The notes under the pieces: generated by a model
Told to the model about the DNA's origin: nothing
Seen by the model: the letters and a program-made list of their open reading frames with translations, nothing else
Databases searched by the model: none
Source: an uncultured Clostridia bacterium
GTDB lineage: Bacteria > Bacillota > Clostridia > Lachnospirales > Lachnospiraceae
Length of the DNA: 64,000 nucleotides
Assembly (NCBI GenBank): GCA_947303805.1
Contig: CAMYZE010000002.1
Span: forward strand, 62,001 to 126,000
Direction: 5' to 3'
In this document: one piece after another, positions 26,515-36,216 of the stretch
Layout of the letters: every line of letters begins with the position of its first letter
Numbering within the stretch: the stretch's first letter is position 1
Made by a program: the position numbers and the translations under genes

Positions 26515-27771
26515 CTACTCCTTGAAAACTTTTGCAATTATAGAAGCTGTAGAATATGCAAGTTGTAAATTATACCCACCACAAATACCATCAATATCTA
26601 TAACTTCACCAGAAAAATATAAACCTTTAATTATTTTTGATTCTAAGGTATTCACATCAATTTCCTCAGTGTTAACACCTCCTAAAGTTATCTGTGCATT
26701 ATCAAAGTTTGGTGGTTCACTAATAGTTAAATTGAATTTCACGATGTGATTAGTCAATTTATCAATATCATCATCGGTGAGCTCTGAGACTCTTATTTTT
26801 TTTAGATTTGAAAGTTTTAAAACTACCTCATTAATTTCGTCAGGCAAATATCCACATAAAAAATCTCTCACATTCCTATATAATGTATTTTGTCTCCTAC
26901 TGTTTAATGTGGATTTCACAATTTCTTTACTAATAAGTTGTTGTTCATAATTATATAATAGCGATGATGAAAAATCAATTGTAATGTGAACTGCTTCACT
27001 ATTAATCAGTTTACGAGTAATCTTATTTGATAAATTTAAAATGGGTATTCCAGAAATTGTATTATCATTAAACTGAATTTCTCCATATTCTTCAAAAAAA
27101 ACATTATCTTTATAGGAATTATAAGAAACTTTTGCATTTACTCTACACTTTCCATTTAACTTAAGTTCTACATTGTCACTAAAATTATATTTTAAAGACG
27201 TTAATCCTGGTGTGGGAGTAATAATTGTGTGCCCTAATTTTTTAGCTATAGAATAACCTATGCCATCAGATCCGGTATTACCATAGCTCTTACCTCCAGT
27301 TGCTAAAACTAATTTATCAAATACAAGATTCCTATCATCATCTAATGCTATACAAAATTTTTCATCTATATATTTTACATTTTTGACCAAAGAGTTATAT
27401 ATGACATCAACACCATTGTTATTAATTCTATCGAGTAAACAATAATATACGCTTGATGCTTTATTTGAGTTGGGATAAATATAATTAATTCCTTTATGGG
27501 TTTCAACTTTAGAAACAACACCTATATTATTAAAAAAGTCTATAAATGAAATGTTATCGAATTGATGATAAATATTAATTGCAAAATCATTATTATATTT
27601 ATTGTTTAAATCATTAAAATTCAAATTTGTAAAATTACATTTTCCATTACCTGTTAATAATAACTTCTTTCCCAATTTATTATTTCGTTCAATAATAGTA
27701 ATATCTTTATTATTAACTTGGGCAGCAAGCATCATACCACTTGCACCACCTCCAATAATTCCTATTCTCAT
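26515..27771 (-). CDS. HI0933/BaiN-family FAD-dependent oxidoreductase
   Basis: 418 residues. Rossmann motif IGIIGGGASGMMLA at the start, IIERNNKLGKKLLLTGNGKCNFTN (family signature), LATGGKSYGNTGSDGIGY, and the C-terminal GLYFSGEVIDIDGICGGYNLQLA with a conserved Cys. The family is widespread in anaerobes; some members act as flavin reductases, for example in bile-acid metabolism, but most are uncharacterised. It follows the flippase gene with one base between and precedes DUF896. Confidence 0.93.
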   Translation of the reverse strand: MRIGIIGGGASGMMLAAQVNNKDITIIERNNKLGKKLLLTGNGKCNFTNLNFNDLNNKYNNDFAINIYHQFDNISFIDFFNNIGVVSKVETHKGINYIYPNSNKASSVYYCLLDRINNNGVDVIYNSLVKNVKYIDEKFCIALDDDRNLVFDKLVLATGGKSYGNTGSDGIGYSIAKKLGHTIITPTPGLTSLKYNFSDNVELKLNGKCRVNAKVSYNSYKDNVFFEEYGEIQFNDNTISGIPILNLSNKITRKLINSEAVHITIDFSSSLLYNYEQQLISKEIVKSTLNSRRQNTLYRNVRDFLCGYLPDEINEVVLKLSNLKKIRVSELTDDDIDKLTNHIVKFNLTISEPPNFDNAQITLGGVNTEEIDVNTLESKIIKGLYFSGEVIDIDGICGGYNLQLAYSTASIIAKVFKE

Positions 27772-27772
27772 T

Positions 27773-29437
27773 TTAACCCCTTAAAATAAAGCTAAACTTA
27801 GAAATAAATGGAATATATTGTGCATCTCTCTTCCTCACAACTCCAAGCATAATTATAAAAAATACATATACAAAAAATGCAACAAGTATGCAAATAATTA
27901 GTCTAATCACCATACTTATGTATGTGCCAGAAACAAATATATTATTTAACAAAATTTTATTCAAAAAGTAAACAGAAATTCCCATAATGCCCGCACTTAA
28001 TAACATTAAAATATAAGTTAAAATATACCTTCTTTGAAAACTAGAATTTTTATATCTTACAATTTTATTAATATACCTTTGATTTAAAATTGAAAGAACT
28101 AGAGCGAATATAATCATTCCTATTACTATTCCATATATATTTAGTTTTAAAGGAATAAGCAAAATCAAACAAGCAAAAATATGAATAATTAAAGCAACAA
28201 AAGCGTGTTTTAATGGAATATTATATAATCCAAGGCCATGTAAGATGCCGTTTGTTACTGTAGCAAACGAAAAACAAACTACAGCTATACTACCAGCCCT
28301 TAAAACATTTATTAATATATCTAAATGTTCTTTAAATAGTACTCTACAAATAGGGTCGGCAAGTATAAATAACCCAACAAATGAAGGAATAACAATTAGC
28401 ATTGTATACTTAATTGAATATTTAACTTTTAAAACAACTTCTCTAACATCATTTTGCGCTACGGAAATAGAAATTGAAGGAATTATTGATGATGTCAAGC
28501 TACTTGCAACTGCCACAGGAATATTAAATAATAAATGATAATTCCCAAATACACCCCAAAGTACAACAATATTCAATTCAGACTTCATAAAAGAAAGAAC
28601 GTTTGAAAAAATAAGATCGTCTACAACTGTAGTCAAATTATAAATAGTGCTTGATAAGATAATAGGAATCATTGTAGTAAATAATACTCTATAGATAATC
28701 CCTTGTGTTTCAAGAGGGTAGTTATTATTATTATTTAAAAACTTTTTATATTTTGAAAGTAAACTCAAAAACATAAAAAACAGTATAACTAAGGCTGTAA
28801 ATGCACCAATCCCAGTGCCAATAGCACCACCCCTTGCTCCAAAAGCATAGGCATATTCTTCAGAATCATAAATTAAATTAGCTATCCTTCCTCTATTAAA
28901 TAAAATGTATGCAAATACAAGGCTTGATATAGCATTAGCTATTTGTTCAAATATCTGTGAAATGGCAGTAGGAATCATATTGCCCATCCCTTGAAAAACA
29001 CCTCTAAATATTCCAAGAAATGACATAATAAATAAAGTTGGTGCTAAAGCTCTAAGAGCAAATCTCAACAGTCTCTTTCTATGAAAAATACTAATAATAT
29101 CAGCCCCAAAATACATTATCGAAAACATGATCAACCCAACTACAAAAGCTAAAATAAAAGCATATTTAATTACATTCTTTACATCTGTGAATCTTCCTTC
29201 AGCTAGTCTTTCAGAGATTATTTTTGAAATTGCTGCAGGGAAAGAATACGATGATAAAATTAGAAATAGTGAATATACACTATATGCAGAAGTGTAATAT
29301 CCACTGCCTTTTGTGCCTATGATTGAAATCATAGGTATACGGTAAAATAGACCAATTAGTCTTACCAAAATACCGGCAATAGCTAAAATACTGCCTTGCA
29401 TTAAAAATTTATGTTTTCGATAATCTCTTTGTTCCAT
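27773..29437 (-). CDS. MurJ/SpoVB-type lipid flippase (polysaccharide biosynthesis membrane protein)
   Basis: 554 residues with about 14 membrane helices in the MVF/MATE-like arrangement. The start (QGSILAIAGILVRLIGLFYRIPM) and SPAAI-type helices with YGVFRGVFQGMGNMIPTA-like segments match the SpoVB/YtgP group of lipid II or polysaccharide flippases. It moves undecaprenyl-linked precursors across the membrane. SpoVB-like proteins also occur outside sporulation, so no spore role is implied. It begins three bases after ybeY. Confidence 0.92.
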   Translation of the reverse strand: MEQRDYRKHKFLMQGSILAIAGILVRLIGLFYRIPMISIIGTKGSGYYTSAYSVYSLFLILSSYSFPAAISKIISERLAEGRFTDVKNVIKYAFILAFVVGLIMFSIMYFGADIISIFHRKRLLRFALRALAPTLFIMSFLGIFRGVFQGMGNMIPTAISQIFEQIANAISSLVFAYILFNRGRIANLIYDSEEYAYAFGARGGAIGTGIGAFTALVILFFMFLSLLSKYKKFLNNNNNYPLETQGIIYRVLFTTMIPIILSSTIYNLTTVVDDLIFSNVLSFMKSELNIVVLWGVFGNYHLLFNIPVAVASSLTSSIIPSISISVAQNDVREVVLKVKYSIKYTMLIVIPSFVGLFILADPICRVLFKEHLDILINVLRAGSIAVVCFSFATVTNGILHGLGLYNIPLKHAFVALIIHIFACLILLIPLKLNIYGIVIGMIIFALVLSILNQRYINKIVRYKNSSFQRRYILTYILMLLSAGIMGISVYFLNKILLNNIFVSGTYISMVIRLIICILVAFFVYVFFIIMLGVVRKRDAQYIPFISKFSFILRG

Positions 29438-29439
29438 TT

Positions 29440-29979
29440 TTATCTCAAAATCTTTAAATTTTTCAAAATATTATTCTGTTTTTCAATCATAAATTTCTCA
29501 TCATTTATTTTAATATGATCATATCCAAGTAAATGGAGCATAGAATGAGTTAATAAAAAGCAATATTCTCTCAGAATAGAATGATTATATTTTTTACTTT
29601 GTTCAATAACTTTATTATAACAAATAACTATGTCACCTAAAAAATAACTATTTGTAGTATAGTCAAAAAATAATGCAATGTTTTTAGTATTTTTAATTAA
29701 TGTTTTTATGTCTGAAGGATTTTCAAATGAAATATTAGGGAAAGATAGAACATCAGTAACTCTGTCAATTTTTCTTTTTATCTTATTTAATGTTCTTATT
29801 TTTTTACTTCCAACAATAGAAATATTAACTGAAATGTTAATATCAATTTTTTCCACTTTTAAAACTTCAGCTAAAACTTTTTTTGAAATTTTATATTCGT
29901 CAAAATCAAAGCTGCTATTTGTAGTGTTAAATAAACATAATATTAACTTACTTTTTCTTTCTGCTCTCAAATTTCTCAT
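29440..29979 (-). CDS. ybeY: Endoribonuclease YbeY (16S rRNA maturation)
   Basis: 179 residues from the chosen ATG. The zinc site HSMLHLLGYDH (H-x3-H-x5-H) and RVTDVLSFP identify YbeY. It processes 16S rRNA ends and acts in ribosome quality control. The start is uncertain: homology begins around SKLILCLFNTTN, and the ATG at 29979, 32 bases inside phoH, is the closest ATG; no Shine-Dalgarno is visible. The phoH-ybeY order is canonical. Confidence 0.92.
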   Translation of the reverse strand: MRNLRAERKSKLILCLFNTTNSSFDFDEYKISKKVLAEVLKVEKIDINISVNISIVGSKKIRTLNKIKRKIDRVTDVLSFPNISFENPSDIKTLIKNTKNIALFFDYTTNSYFLGDIVICYNKVIEQSKKYNHSILREYCFLLTHSMLHLLGYDHIKINDEKFMIEKQNNILKNLKILR

Positions 29980-30922
29980 ATGCAACAACAATCTTTTGAA
30001 CCAACGGATGTCTAACAACATCTTTTGAAGAAAGCCTTACAAAACTAATCCCCTCAATATTTTTTAAAACTTTTAGTGCACTATCAAGACCTGATATAAC
30101 ATCCTTAGGTAAGTCTTTTTGTGTGTCATCTCCTGTAACTATAACTTTTGAGTTAAATCCAATTCTTGTTAAGAACATTTTCATTTGAGGTATTGTGGTA
30201 TTTTGTGCTTCGTCAAGTATAATAAATGCATTATCAAGAGTTCTACCTCTCATATAAGCAAGTGGGGCAACCTCTATTAGACCTTTTTCTAAATTGGATT
30301 GAAAACTTTCAGCACCCATTATTTGATACAAAGCATCATATAGCGGTCTTAAATATGGGTCAATTTTACTTTGCAGGTCTCCAGGAAGAAATCCTAATTT
30401 TTCTCCAGCTTCAATAGCTGGTCTTGTCAAGATTAATTTGGTAACATCTCCCCTTTTAAACGACTCAATTGCCATACACATACCGAGATAAGTTTTTCCA
30501 GTACCTGCAGGTCCAATTCCGAAAGTTATCATATTATTTTTAATACTATCTACATATTGCTTTTGCCCTATAGTTTTAGGTTTTATAGGCTTGCCTTGAA
30601 CAGTTCTTGACAAAACTTCATCATCAAGCATTACTACCGCTTCTTTATTCTCATTTTTATTGCTAATCATATCCATACAATATTCTAAATCTTGTTCTGA
30701 AATATCATTTCCTTTTTTCGCTTTGGTAATAAGTATGTCTATTAATTCATGTGTCCTAGTTACACTTGGTTTTCCTCCAATAATTTTAATTTTATCATTT
30801 CTAATCACTATTGAAACGGAAAACTTTTTTTCAATTCTTTTTAAATTTACATCAAAGCTACCAAATATCTTTGGCATTAAAGTATGTTCTATATTAATTT
30901 CGCTTAAAAATTCTTTACTCAT
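29948..30922 (-). CDS. phoH: PhoH family ATPase
   Basis: 324 residues. An N-terminal KH-like part (about 10-75) precedes the ATPase domain with Walker A GPAGTGKT (137-144) and Walker B FIILDEAQN (about 234-242). PhoH proteins are RNA-linked ATPases often encoded with YbeY. The ATG directly follows the T-run of the rpsU terminator and has no ribosome site, which makes its translation start unusual; the next in-frame Met (16) has none either. Confidence 0.95.
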   Translation of the reverse strand: MSKEFLSEINIEHTLMPKIFGSFDVNLKRIEKKFSVSIVIRNDKIKIIGGKPSVTRTHELIDILITKAKKGNDISEQDLEYCMDMISNKNENKEAVVMLDDEVLSRTVQGKPIKPKTIGQKQYVDSIKNNMITFGIGPAGTGKTYLGMCMAIESFKRGDVTKLILTRPAIEAGEKLGFLPGDLQSKIDPYLRPLYDALYQIMGAESFQSNLEKGLIEVAPLAYMRGRTLDNAFIILDEAQNTTIPQMKMFLTRIGFNSKVIVTGDDTQKDLPKDVISGLDSALKVLKNIEGISFVRLSSKDVVRHPLVQKIVVAYEKFESRKKK

Positions 30923-30924
30923 AA

Positions 30925-30957
30925 AAAATATGCCCTATCCAGTATTGAATAGGGCAA
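30925..30957 (-). terminator. Terminator between rpsU and phoH
   Basis: Stem TGCCCTAT / ATAGGGCA (30931-30938 and 30950-30957), 11-base loop, then T-run on the minus strand ending at the phoH start codon. It lies five bases after the rpsU stop codon. Confidence 0.82.
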
Positions 30958-30961
30958 AATG

Positions 30962-31141
30962 CTAAAAATTGAACTTTCTTTTACGTGCAGCTTCAGATTT
31001 TTTCTTTCTCTTTACACTAGGCTTCTCATAAAACTCTCTTTTTCTAATTTCTTGTTGAATTCCAGCCTTAGCACAATTTCTCTTAAATCTTCTTAGAGCA
31101 TTATCTAAAGTCTCATTTTCTTTAACTATAACGCTTGACAA
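30962..31141 (-). CDS. rpsU: 30S ribosomal protein S21
   Basis: 59 residues. Matches S21 over its length: [22 protein letters not shown] and a basic tail ([13 protein letters not shown]). I chose a TTG start because GGGAG lies eight bases upstream of it and the product then matches the family N-terminus; a GTG three codons earlier overlaps the ribosome site. It has its own promoter and terminator. Confidence 0.95.
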   Translation of the reverse strand: MSSVIVKENETLDNALRRFKRNCAKAGIQQEIRKREFYEKPSVKRKKKSEAARKRKFNF

Positions 31142-31170
31142 TTTTCTCACTCCCTTCTTACTATATACTT

Positions 31171-31199
31171 ATTATAACAAATGTTAAATAATTTGTAAA
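31171..31199 (-). promoter_or_regulatory. Promoter of rpsU
   Basis: TTTACA (31194-31199), 17-base spacer and TATAAT (31171-31176) on the minus strand, about 30 bases before the rpsU start. Confidence 0.75.
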
Positions 31200-31208
31200 T
31201 ATTATAAA

Positions 31209-32051
31209 TTAATAACTTATTTGAACCATGGGCCTTATACCGTCATCAATGCTATTTATACCTGTTCCATCTGGTTTTATCGATCCGTTTTCCGAAACAA
31301 ATGACTGAAAAAAATCAGCGAAAACATTACCATACCACTTTCGTCTACCATGAAGTCCCGACGTTCTTAAAAAATAATTTGCGGTACCAGGATACTTTGT
31401 ATTTTCTCCCATAACCCTAACACCTCTATTCCTTGCATAAGGTGTTGCATAACACATTCTCTTAACATTAGGTCTTGTAAGTTCATTAATTCTAGCTTCA
31501 TTTACAAAAAATTCATTTGAGAAAAATGCTAGCATTTCATCAATCCCTGGTATAAATAGAAAGTCATAAGTTGGTTCACCGCTATAAGTACCATTGAAAA
31601 TATTTTTAGAATTTAATAAATATGTTGGCAAAACACAAGAAAGTTCTGCATCATTAAACATTTCTAGAAGCATTACTCTGTTCATCCCGTTTCTAAGCGA
31701 GCTTGTCTCCCATGTTACATTTTGGTGGAAACCATTGAATGGTAAACAATCAAGTATATACTTTGAAATAAGTATTACCGAATTATTATTTATATCTTTT
31801 TTCAATATAGTCCATTCTATCGGCTCTTTTCCATCTGATAATATACCGTTTTGTTCATAACTACCGAAAAGAATGCTTTCTCCAATATTTCTATTCGAAA
31901 TTTGCTCTCTTAAATATAGTCTCTGAGCAAGTTTTTCAAATGAAATCTGTGATTCTTTAGTTGTATCAATAACTTCAGATTCAGCATAAATATTAGAAAT
32001 GTAACAGAATACAGTTATAAAAACTATAATTTTTTTTAAAATCTCTTTCAT
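31209..32051 (-). CDS. Exported DUF6273-like protein (paralogue 1)
   Basis: 280 residues with a signal peptide (cleavage near residue 23). The mature protein carries the pattern of DUF6273-type domains: SILFGSYEQNG, PIEWTILKKD, ILISKYILDC, TWETSSLRNGMN and a C-terminal GIRPMVQISY. Function is unknown; such domains occur in secreted or surface proteins of gut Clostridia. Its ATG overlaps the pheT stop codon by one base, so it is translationally coupled to a housekeeping synthetase gene. A second exported copy is at 37979-38725. Confidence 0.8.
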   Translation of the reverse strand: MKEILKKIIVFITVFCYISNIYAESEVIDTTKESQISFEKLAQRLYLREQISNRNIGESILFGSYEQNGILSDGKEPIEWTILKKDINNNSVILISKYILDCLPFNGFHQNVTWETSSLRNGMNRVMLLEMFNDAELSCVLPTYLLNSKNIFNGTYSGEPTYDFLFIPGIDEMLAFFSNEFFVNEARINELTRPNVKRMCYATPYARNRGVRVMGENTKYPGTANYFLRTSGLHGRRKWYGNVFADFFQSFVSENGSIKPDGTGINSIDDGIRPMVQISY

Positions 32052-34480
32052 TACTTTCGAAGTTCAATTCCTAATGAATTTAATCCATTAATTATTTTAT
32101 TTATTATACTGTCAACTTCTTCAGCAGTTAAGCTATGATCTTTTGAGCAAAAAGACAAATTATATGCAACTGATTTTAAACCTTTTCCAATTTGCTCACC
32201 TTCATATATATCAAATAATTCAAAACTTTCAAGTAACTTTCCACCTCTTTCAGTAAATACATTCTCGATTTTATCAACAGTAATATCTTTAGGAACTGTC
32301 ATTGATAAATCTCTTTCTGATTTTGGAAACTTGCTAACTTCTTTATATTTAAAAACAAAATTTGATTTTTCAATTATGAGCGGTATATCAAATTGCAAAA
32401 TATAAACTTTAGTATTAATTTCATAGTTCTTTGCAACTAACTCGTGTACTTCACCTACATAACCAACTTTTACATCATCAACAAAAATATCAGCAGTTCT
32501 ACCAGGATGCATGTATTCAATATTTTCATTTTTTACGAATGAAATTTTTCCTATTACATGAGACTTAGAGATAAATTCTTCAGCATATCCTTTAAAAACA
32601 TAAAAATCAAGTTCTTTTCCATATCCGCCTAATATAAAAGTTTTTCTCTCGTCAGGTAAAATCTTTATTTCTTTATCTTTTGGTAAATATATATTAGCTA
32701 GTTCAAAAAGTTTAGCTGATTTAATTTTTCTATTAAAATTAGTTGCTAATGATTTTAAAATTCCATTGGCTAATTGAGTTCTCATTACTTGGAATTCTTC
32801 GCCTAGAGGATTTTGTATTGTAATATAATTTCTTTCAATGGCATCCGGCTTAAATCTCAATAAATCATAAACTTTTTTTGATTCAAATGAATAATTCATA
32901 GCCTCATTGAATCCATTATATGTTGCAATTTCCATTGCAATGTTTTCAATCAATTCTTTATTAGTTAAAACTTTTGGAGAAATCTTTAAGTTAGGTATTG
33001 TCTCTCCAGCCTTGTCATATCCGTAAAATCTCATTACTTCTTCAGCAACATCTGCATAATTATTTATATCTTTTCTTATTGTTGGAACATTAATTTTAAG
33101 ATTATTATTGCTAATTTCAGTAATCAAATCTATTTTATCAAGAATTTTTTTCATATCATTAGGTGAAATATTTGTGCCAAGCAAACTATTAATTTTATCC
33201 GCAGAAACTTCTATCGTCTTATTAACATTTTTATTCTCATCAGGATACACATAAATAAAATCTTCACAAATTTCTCCGCATCCTAAATCTTCAATTAAAG
33301 CACAGGCTCTATTAATAGCTTTAATTGCATTGTTTGGGTCTAGTCCTTTCTCAAATAAATTTGATGCTTCTGTCCTAAGTCCAAGTTTCTTTGAAGATAA
33401 TCTAATATTAGTGCCATTAAAATTAGCAGCCTCAAATAATAAATTTTTGCAAGAATCGGTAATCATAGTATTCTCACCGCCCATGATTCCAGCAAGTCCA
33501 ATAGCACCTTCTCCATCGCAAATTGTGAGCATTGTATTATCCAATTCTCTAACTTGACCATCAAGAGTTGTAAACTTATCACCATTATTTGCTCTTTTAA
33601 CTATAATCTTTTTACCTCGAATAGTGTCATAGTCATATGCGTGCATTGGTTGTCCAAACTCCATCATAACAAAGTTTGTAATGTCAACTATATTATTAAT
33701 CGGTCTTATACCAACTGCTCTAAGACAGTCTTTTAACCATTCAGGTGATTCAGCTATTTTTATATTTTTTATAAATCTTGTAGAAAATAATGGACACAAA
33801 TCTTTATCCCGAACTTCTATTTCAATATATTTTTTATCGCTAAACTTGGGAGAAAAAGTCATCTTTGGCATCATAAATGATTTATTAAACGTAGCAGCCA
33901 CTTCTTTAGCTATACCAATCACACTATAACAATCAATTCTATTTGATGTAATTTCGAAATCATATAAAGTATCATCAAGATGTAAAACCTTAATTGCATC
34001 GTCTCCAGGTTTGCAATTTAAATTTGACATGTCAAATATTCCGTCAGAACCACCATATAAATCAGCTGGTCTACCAAGTTCATCAATGGAACAAAGCATG
34101 CCAAAAGATTCTACTCCACGGAGTTTCCCAGCTTTTATAGATATACCATTGGGGTGTTCATCATGATCATGTGCTGATGCTGCAACTTTACCTCCGACAA
34201 GTACTGCAGGGCAGAGCATTCCTTCGTAGACATTTGGAGCTCCAGTAACTATCTGTATTACATCACTTCCAGTGTTAACCTTACAAACAACTAATTTATC
34301 AGCATCTGGATGCTTTTCTACTTTATCCAATCTCACAACAATAATTTTTTCAAGATTAATATTTAATTTTTCATATGTTTCAATTTTAGTTCCAGTCAAA
34401 GTTATTGCTTCAGCAAATTCCTTTCCTGAAACATCTAAATCTTTTACATAATACTTTAAAAAGTAATTCGAAGCTTTCAT
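32051..34480 (-). CDS. pheT: Phenylalanyl-tRNA synthetase beta subunit
   Basis: 809 residues: N-terminal domain (MKASNYFLKYYVKD), tRNA-binding OB domain (about 38-150, HPDADKLVVCKVNTG and ITGAPN-type segment), B3/B4 editing domain, B5 domain, and the C-terminal anticodon-binding FDX-ACB domain (FPKSERDLSMTVP). With PheS it charges tRNA-Phe. The ATG with AGGTGAT upstream is preferred to a GTG three codons earlier. pheS lies 12 bases upstream. Confidence 0.97.
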   Translation of the reverse strand: MKASNYFLKYYVKDLDVSGKEFAEAITLTGTKIETYEKLNINLEKIIVVRLDKVEKHPDADKLVVCKVNTGSDVIQIVTGAPNVYEGMLCPAVLVGGKVAASAHDHDEHPNGISIKAGKLRGVESFGMLCSIDELGRPADLYGGSDGIFDMSNLNCKPGDDAIKVLHLDDTLYDFEITSNRIDCYSVIGIAKEVAATFNKSFMMPKMTFSPKFSDKKYIEIEVRDKDLCPLFSTRFIKNIKIAESPEWLKDCLRAVGIRPINNIVDITNFVMMEFGQPMHAYDYDTIRGKKIIVKRANNGDKFTTLDGQVRELDNTMLTICDGEGAIGLAGIMGGENTMITDSCKNLLFEAANFNGTNIRLSSKKLGLRTEASNLFEKGLDPNNAIKAINRACALIEDLGCGEICEDFIYVYPDENKNVNKTIEVSADKINSLLGTNISPNDMKKILDKIDLITEISNNNLKINVPTIRKDINNYADVAEEVMRFYGYDKAGETIPNLKISPKVLTNKELIENIAMEIATYNGFNEAMNYSFESKKVYDLLRFKPDAIERNYITIQNPLGEEFQVMRTQLANGILKSLATNFNRKIKSAKLFELANIYLPKDKEIKILPDERKTFILGGYGKELDFYVFKGYAEEFISKSHVIGKISFVKNENIEYMHPGRTADIFVDDVKVGYVGEVHELVAKNYEINTKVYILQFDIPLIIEKSNFVFKYKEVSKFPKSERDLSMTVPKDITVDKIENVFTERGGKLLESFELFDIYEGEQIGKGLKSVAYNLSFCSKDHSLTAEEVDSIINKIINGLNSLGIELRK

Positions 34481-34492
34481 ATATATCACCTA

Positions 34493-35512
34493 TTAATCAA
34501 ATTGGCACAAAAAACGAGTATCATTTTCATATAACAATCTCATGTCATCAATTTCATATTTAAGAAGAGCCAACCTCTCAATACCCATTCCAAAAGCAAA
34601 TCCTTGACATTTATCTTTATTTAATCCACACAATTCATAAACCCTTGGATTGACCATTCCACATCCAAGTATCTCAATCCAACCTTCATTTTTACAAAAT
34701 CTACATCCTTTCCCACCACATTTAAAGCAGCTTACATCCATTTCAGCACTTGGTTCTGTAAAAGGGAAATGATGTGGTCTAAATCTTGTTTTTATATTCT
34801 CTCCAAAAAATGATTTAGCAAAATTTGTAAGGGTTCCTTTCAAATCAGTAAATGAAATATTATCATCAACCACAAGTCCTTCTATCTGATGAAATGTAGG
34901 GGAATGGGTAGCATCAACAGAATCCGAACGAAAAACTCTTCCAGCAGATATAATGCATATTGGTAATTTACCCTTTTCCATTACTCTAGCTTGGACAGGA
35001 CTAGTCTGAGTTCTAAGAAGAACTTTTTCATTGATGTAGAAAGTATCTTGTTCATCTCTAGCAGGATGTCCTTTTTCTATGTTTAGCTTTTCAAAATTAT
35101 ACTCATCGTATTCAATTTCAGGTCCAGTAACAACTGAGTAACCCATTTTTTCAAAGATATTCTTAACATCATTAAAAACTATAGTGCAAGGGTGGTAATG
35201 TCCAATCCCAACCTTCTTAGACGGAAGTGATACATCTATTGCTTCGTGTTTAAGTTTTTCGTTTAAAACTAGTTCATTAAACTTTTCATATCTGTTTTTG
35301 ATATGTTCTTCAATAGACTGTCTCGCATCGTTGACAATTTTGCCAAGTTCTTTCCTTTCTTCCGCAGCCATATCTTTAAATGACTGCATAATAAATGTTA
35401 TCTCACCTTTTTTACCAAAATAATTCACCCTAATATCATCTAAATCTTTAAGTGATTTAGCATCATCAATTCTTTCGAGGGCTTTCTTTTTTAATTCTTC
35501 AATGTTTATCAT
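34493..35512 (-). CDS. pheS: Phenylalanyl-tRNA synthetase alpha subunit
   Basis: 339 residues: N-terminal coiled coil (about 1-90), class II core with HPTFHQIEGLVV-like motif 2 (SPTFHQIEGLVVDD) and motif 3 GMGIERLALLKYEIDDMR, and the Cys-rich knuckle CFKCGGKGCRFCKNEGW usual in Gram-positive PheS. A ribosome site (AAAGGAC) precedes the ATG. No T-box leader is present in the 96-base gap upstream, which instead holds palindromic repeats. Confidence 0.97.
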   Translation of the reverse strand: MINIEELKKKALERIDDAKSLKDLDDIRVNYFGKKGEITFIMQSFKDMAAEERKELGKIVNDARQSIEEHIKNRYEKFNELVLNEKLKHEAIDVSLPSKKVGIGHYHPCTIVFNDVKNIFEKMGYSVVTGPEIEYDEYNFEKLNIEKGHPARDEQDTFYINEKVLLRTQTSPVQARVMEKGKLPICIISAGRVFRSDSVDATHSPTFHQIEGLVVDDNISFTDLKGTLTNFAKSFFGENIKTRFRPHHFPFTEPSAEMDVSCFKCGGKGCRFCKNEGWIEILGCGMVNPRVYELCGLNKDKCQGFAFGMGIERLALLKYEIDDMRLLYENDTRFLCQFD

Positions 35513-35530
35513 ATTGTCCTTTATTATAAA

Positions 35531-35559
35531 TGTAGGGGCGGAAAGTATCCGCCCCTACA
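35531..35559. repeat. 29-bp palindromic element, copy 1 (with an eroded half-copy beside it)
   Basis: Perfect 11-bp arms (TGTAGGGGCGG / CCGCCCCTACA) around a 7-base loop AAAGTAT, in the rplT-pheS gap. A nearly identical element with loop ATACTAT lies at 44200-44228. About 12 bases further (35571-35583) is TTCCGCCCCTACG, matching only the right arm. The GC-rich element stands out from its roughly 25 percent GC surroundings. Lacks a T-run, so it is not a classical terminator. Confidence 0.85.
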
Positions 35560-35608
35560 AGGGCCAAATATTCCGCCCCTACGATGGCAAATAATATCGC
35601 CACAATAA

Positions 35609-35965
35609 TTACTTTAAATTTTGTTTTGCAGTCTCAGCAAGCTTAGCAAATGCTTTCTCATCTGAAACAGCTAGCTCAGCAAGCACTTTTCTGTTAAGAG
35701 TAATATTTGCATTCTTTAATCCAAACATAAACTTACTATATGAAATATCATTAAGTCTGCATGCTGCATTAATTCTTGTAATCCAAAGTTCTCTAAATTG
35801 TCTCTTTTTTTCTTTTCTACCTCTGTAGCTTTCAGTTAATGCCCTCATGACACTTTGTTTTGCTACTCTATATTGCTTACTTCTTGAACCTCTAAATCCT
35901 TTTGCAAGCTTTAAAACTTTTTTATGTTTTCTCTTGGCATTCATTCCGCCTTTAATTCTTGCCAT
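35609..35965 (-). CDS. rplT: 50S ribosomal protein L20
   Basis: 118 residues, family length. [33 protein letters not shown] is the basic N-terminal extension that threads into 23S rRNA, followed by the helical C-terminal domain that also binds the infC leader in bacteria with this autoregulation. Good ribosome site (GGAGG). Last of infC-rpmI-rplT. Confidence 0.98.
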   Translation of the reverse strand: MARIKGGMNAKRKHKKVLKLAKGFRGSRSKQYRVAKQSVMRALTESYRGRKEKKRQFRELWITRINAACRLNDISYSKFMFGLKNANITLNRKVLAELAVSDEKAFAKLAETAKQNLK

Positions 35966-35998
35966 ATTAATCTCCTCCTATTTTACTAATCCCATATA

Positions 35999-36202
35999 TT
36001 ACAAATATGGCATTATTTTTTTCATTGTCTTTTCATTTGTTTTATCAACAACTACATCTTTTCTAAGATTTCTTTTTCTTTTAGTAGTTTTCTTGTTAAG
36101 GATGTGAGACTTATTTGCTTTCATTCTTACAAGCTTGCCTGTTCCAGTTTTTTTAAATCTTTTTGCAGCTGACTTGCTAGTCTTTACTTTGTACTTTTTC
36201 AT
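35999..36202 (-). CDS. rpmI: 50S ribosomal protein L35
   Basis: 67 residues: [39 protein letters not shown] match L35. It begins 14 bases after infC and ends 33 bases before rplT, the canonical order. Very basic protein. Confidence 0.97.
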   Translation of the reverse strand: MKKYKVKTSKSAAKRFKKTGTGKLVRMKANKSHILNKKTTKRKRNLRKDVVVDKTNEKTMKKIMPYL

Positions 36203-36216
36203 ACTTGCCTCCTAAA

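Noticed and set aside
27773..29437. SpoVB as proof of sporulation
   Set aside because: SpoVB-like flippases occur in non-spore-formers; no other sporulation gene is in the window.
35513..35608. T-box leader for pheS
   Set aside because: No T-box motif (AGGGTGG-ACCGCG type) or specifier stem; the gap is too short and is filled by palindromic repeats.
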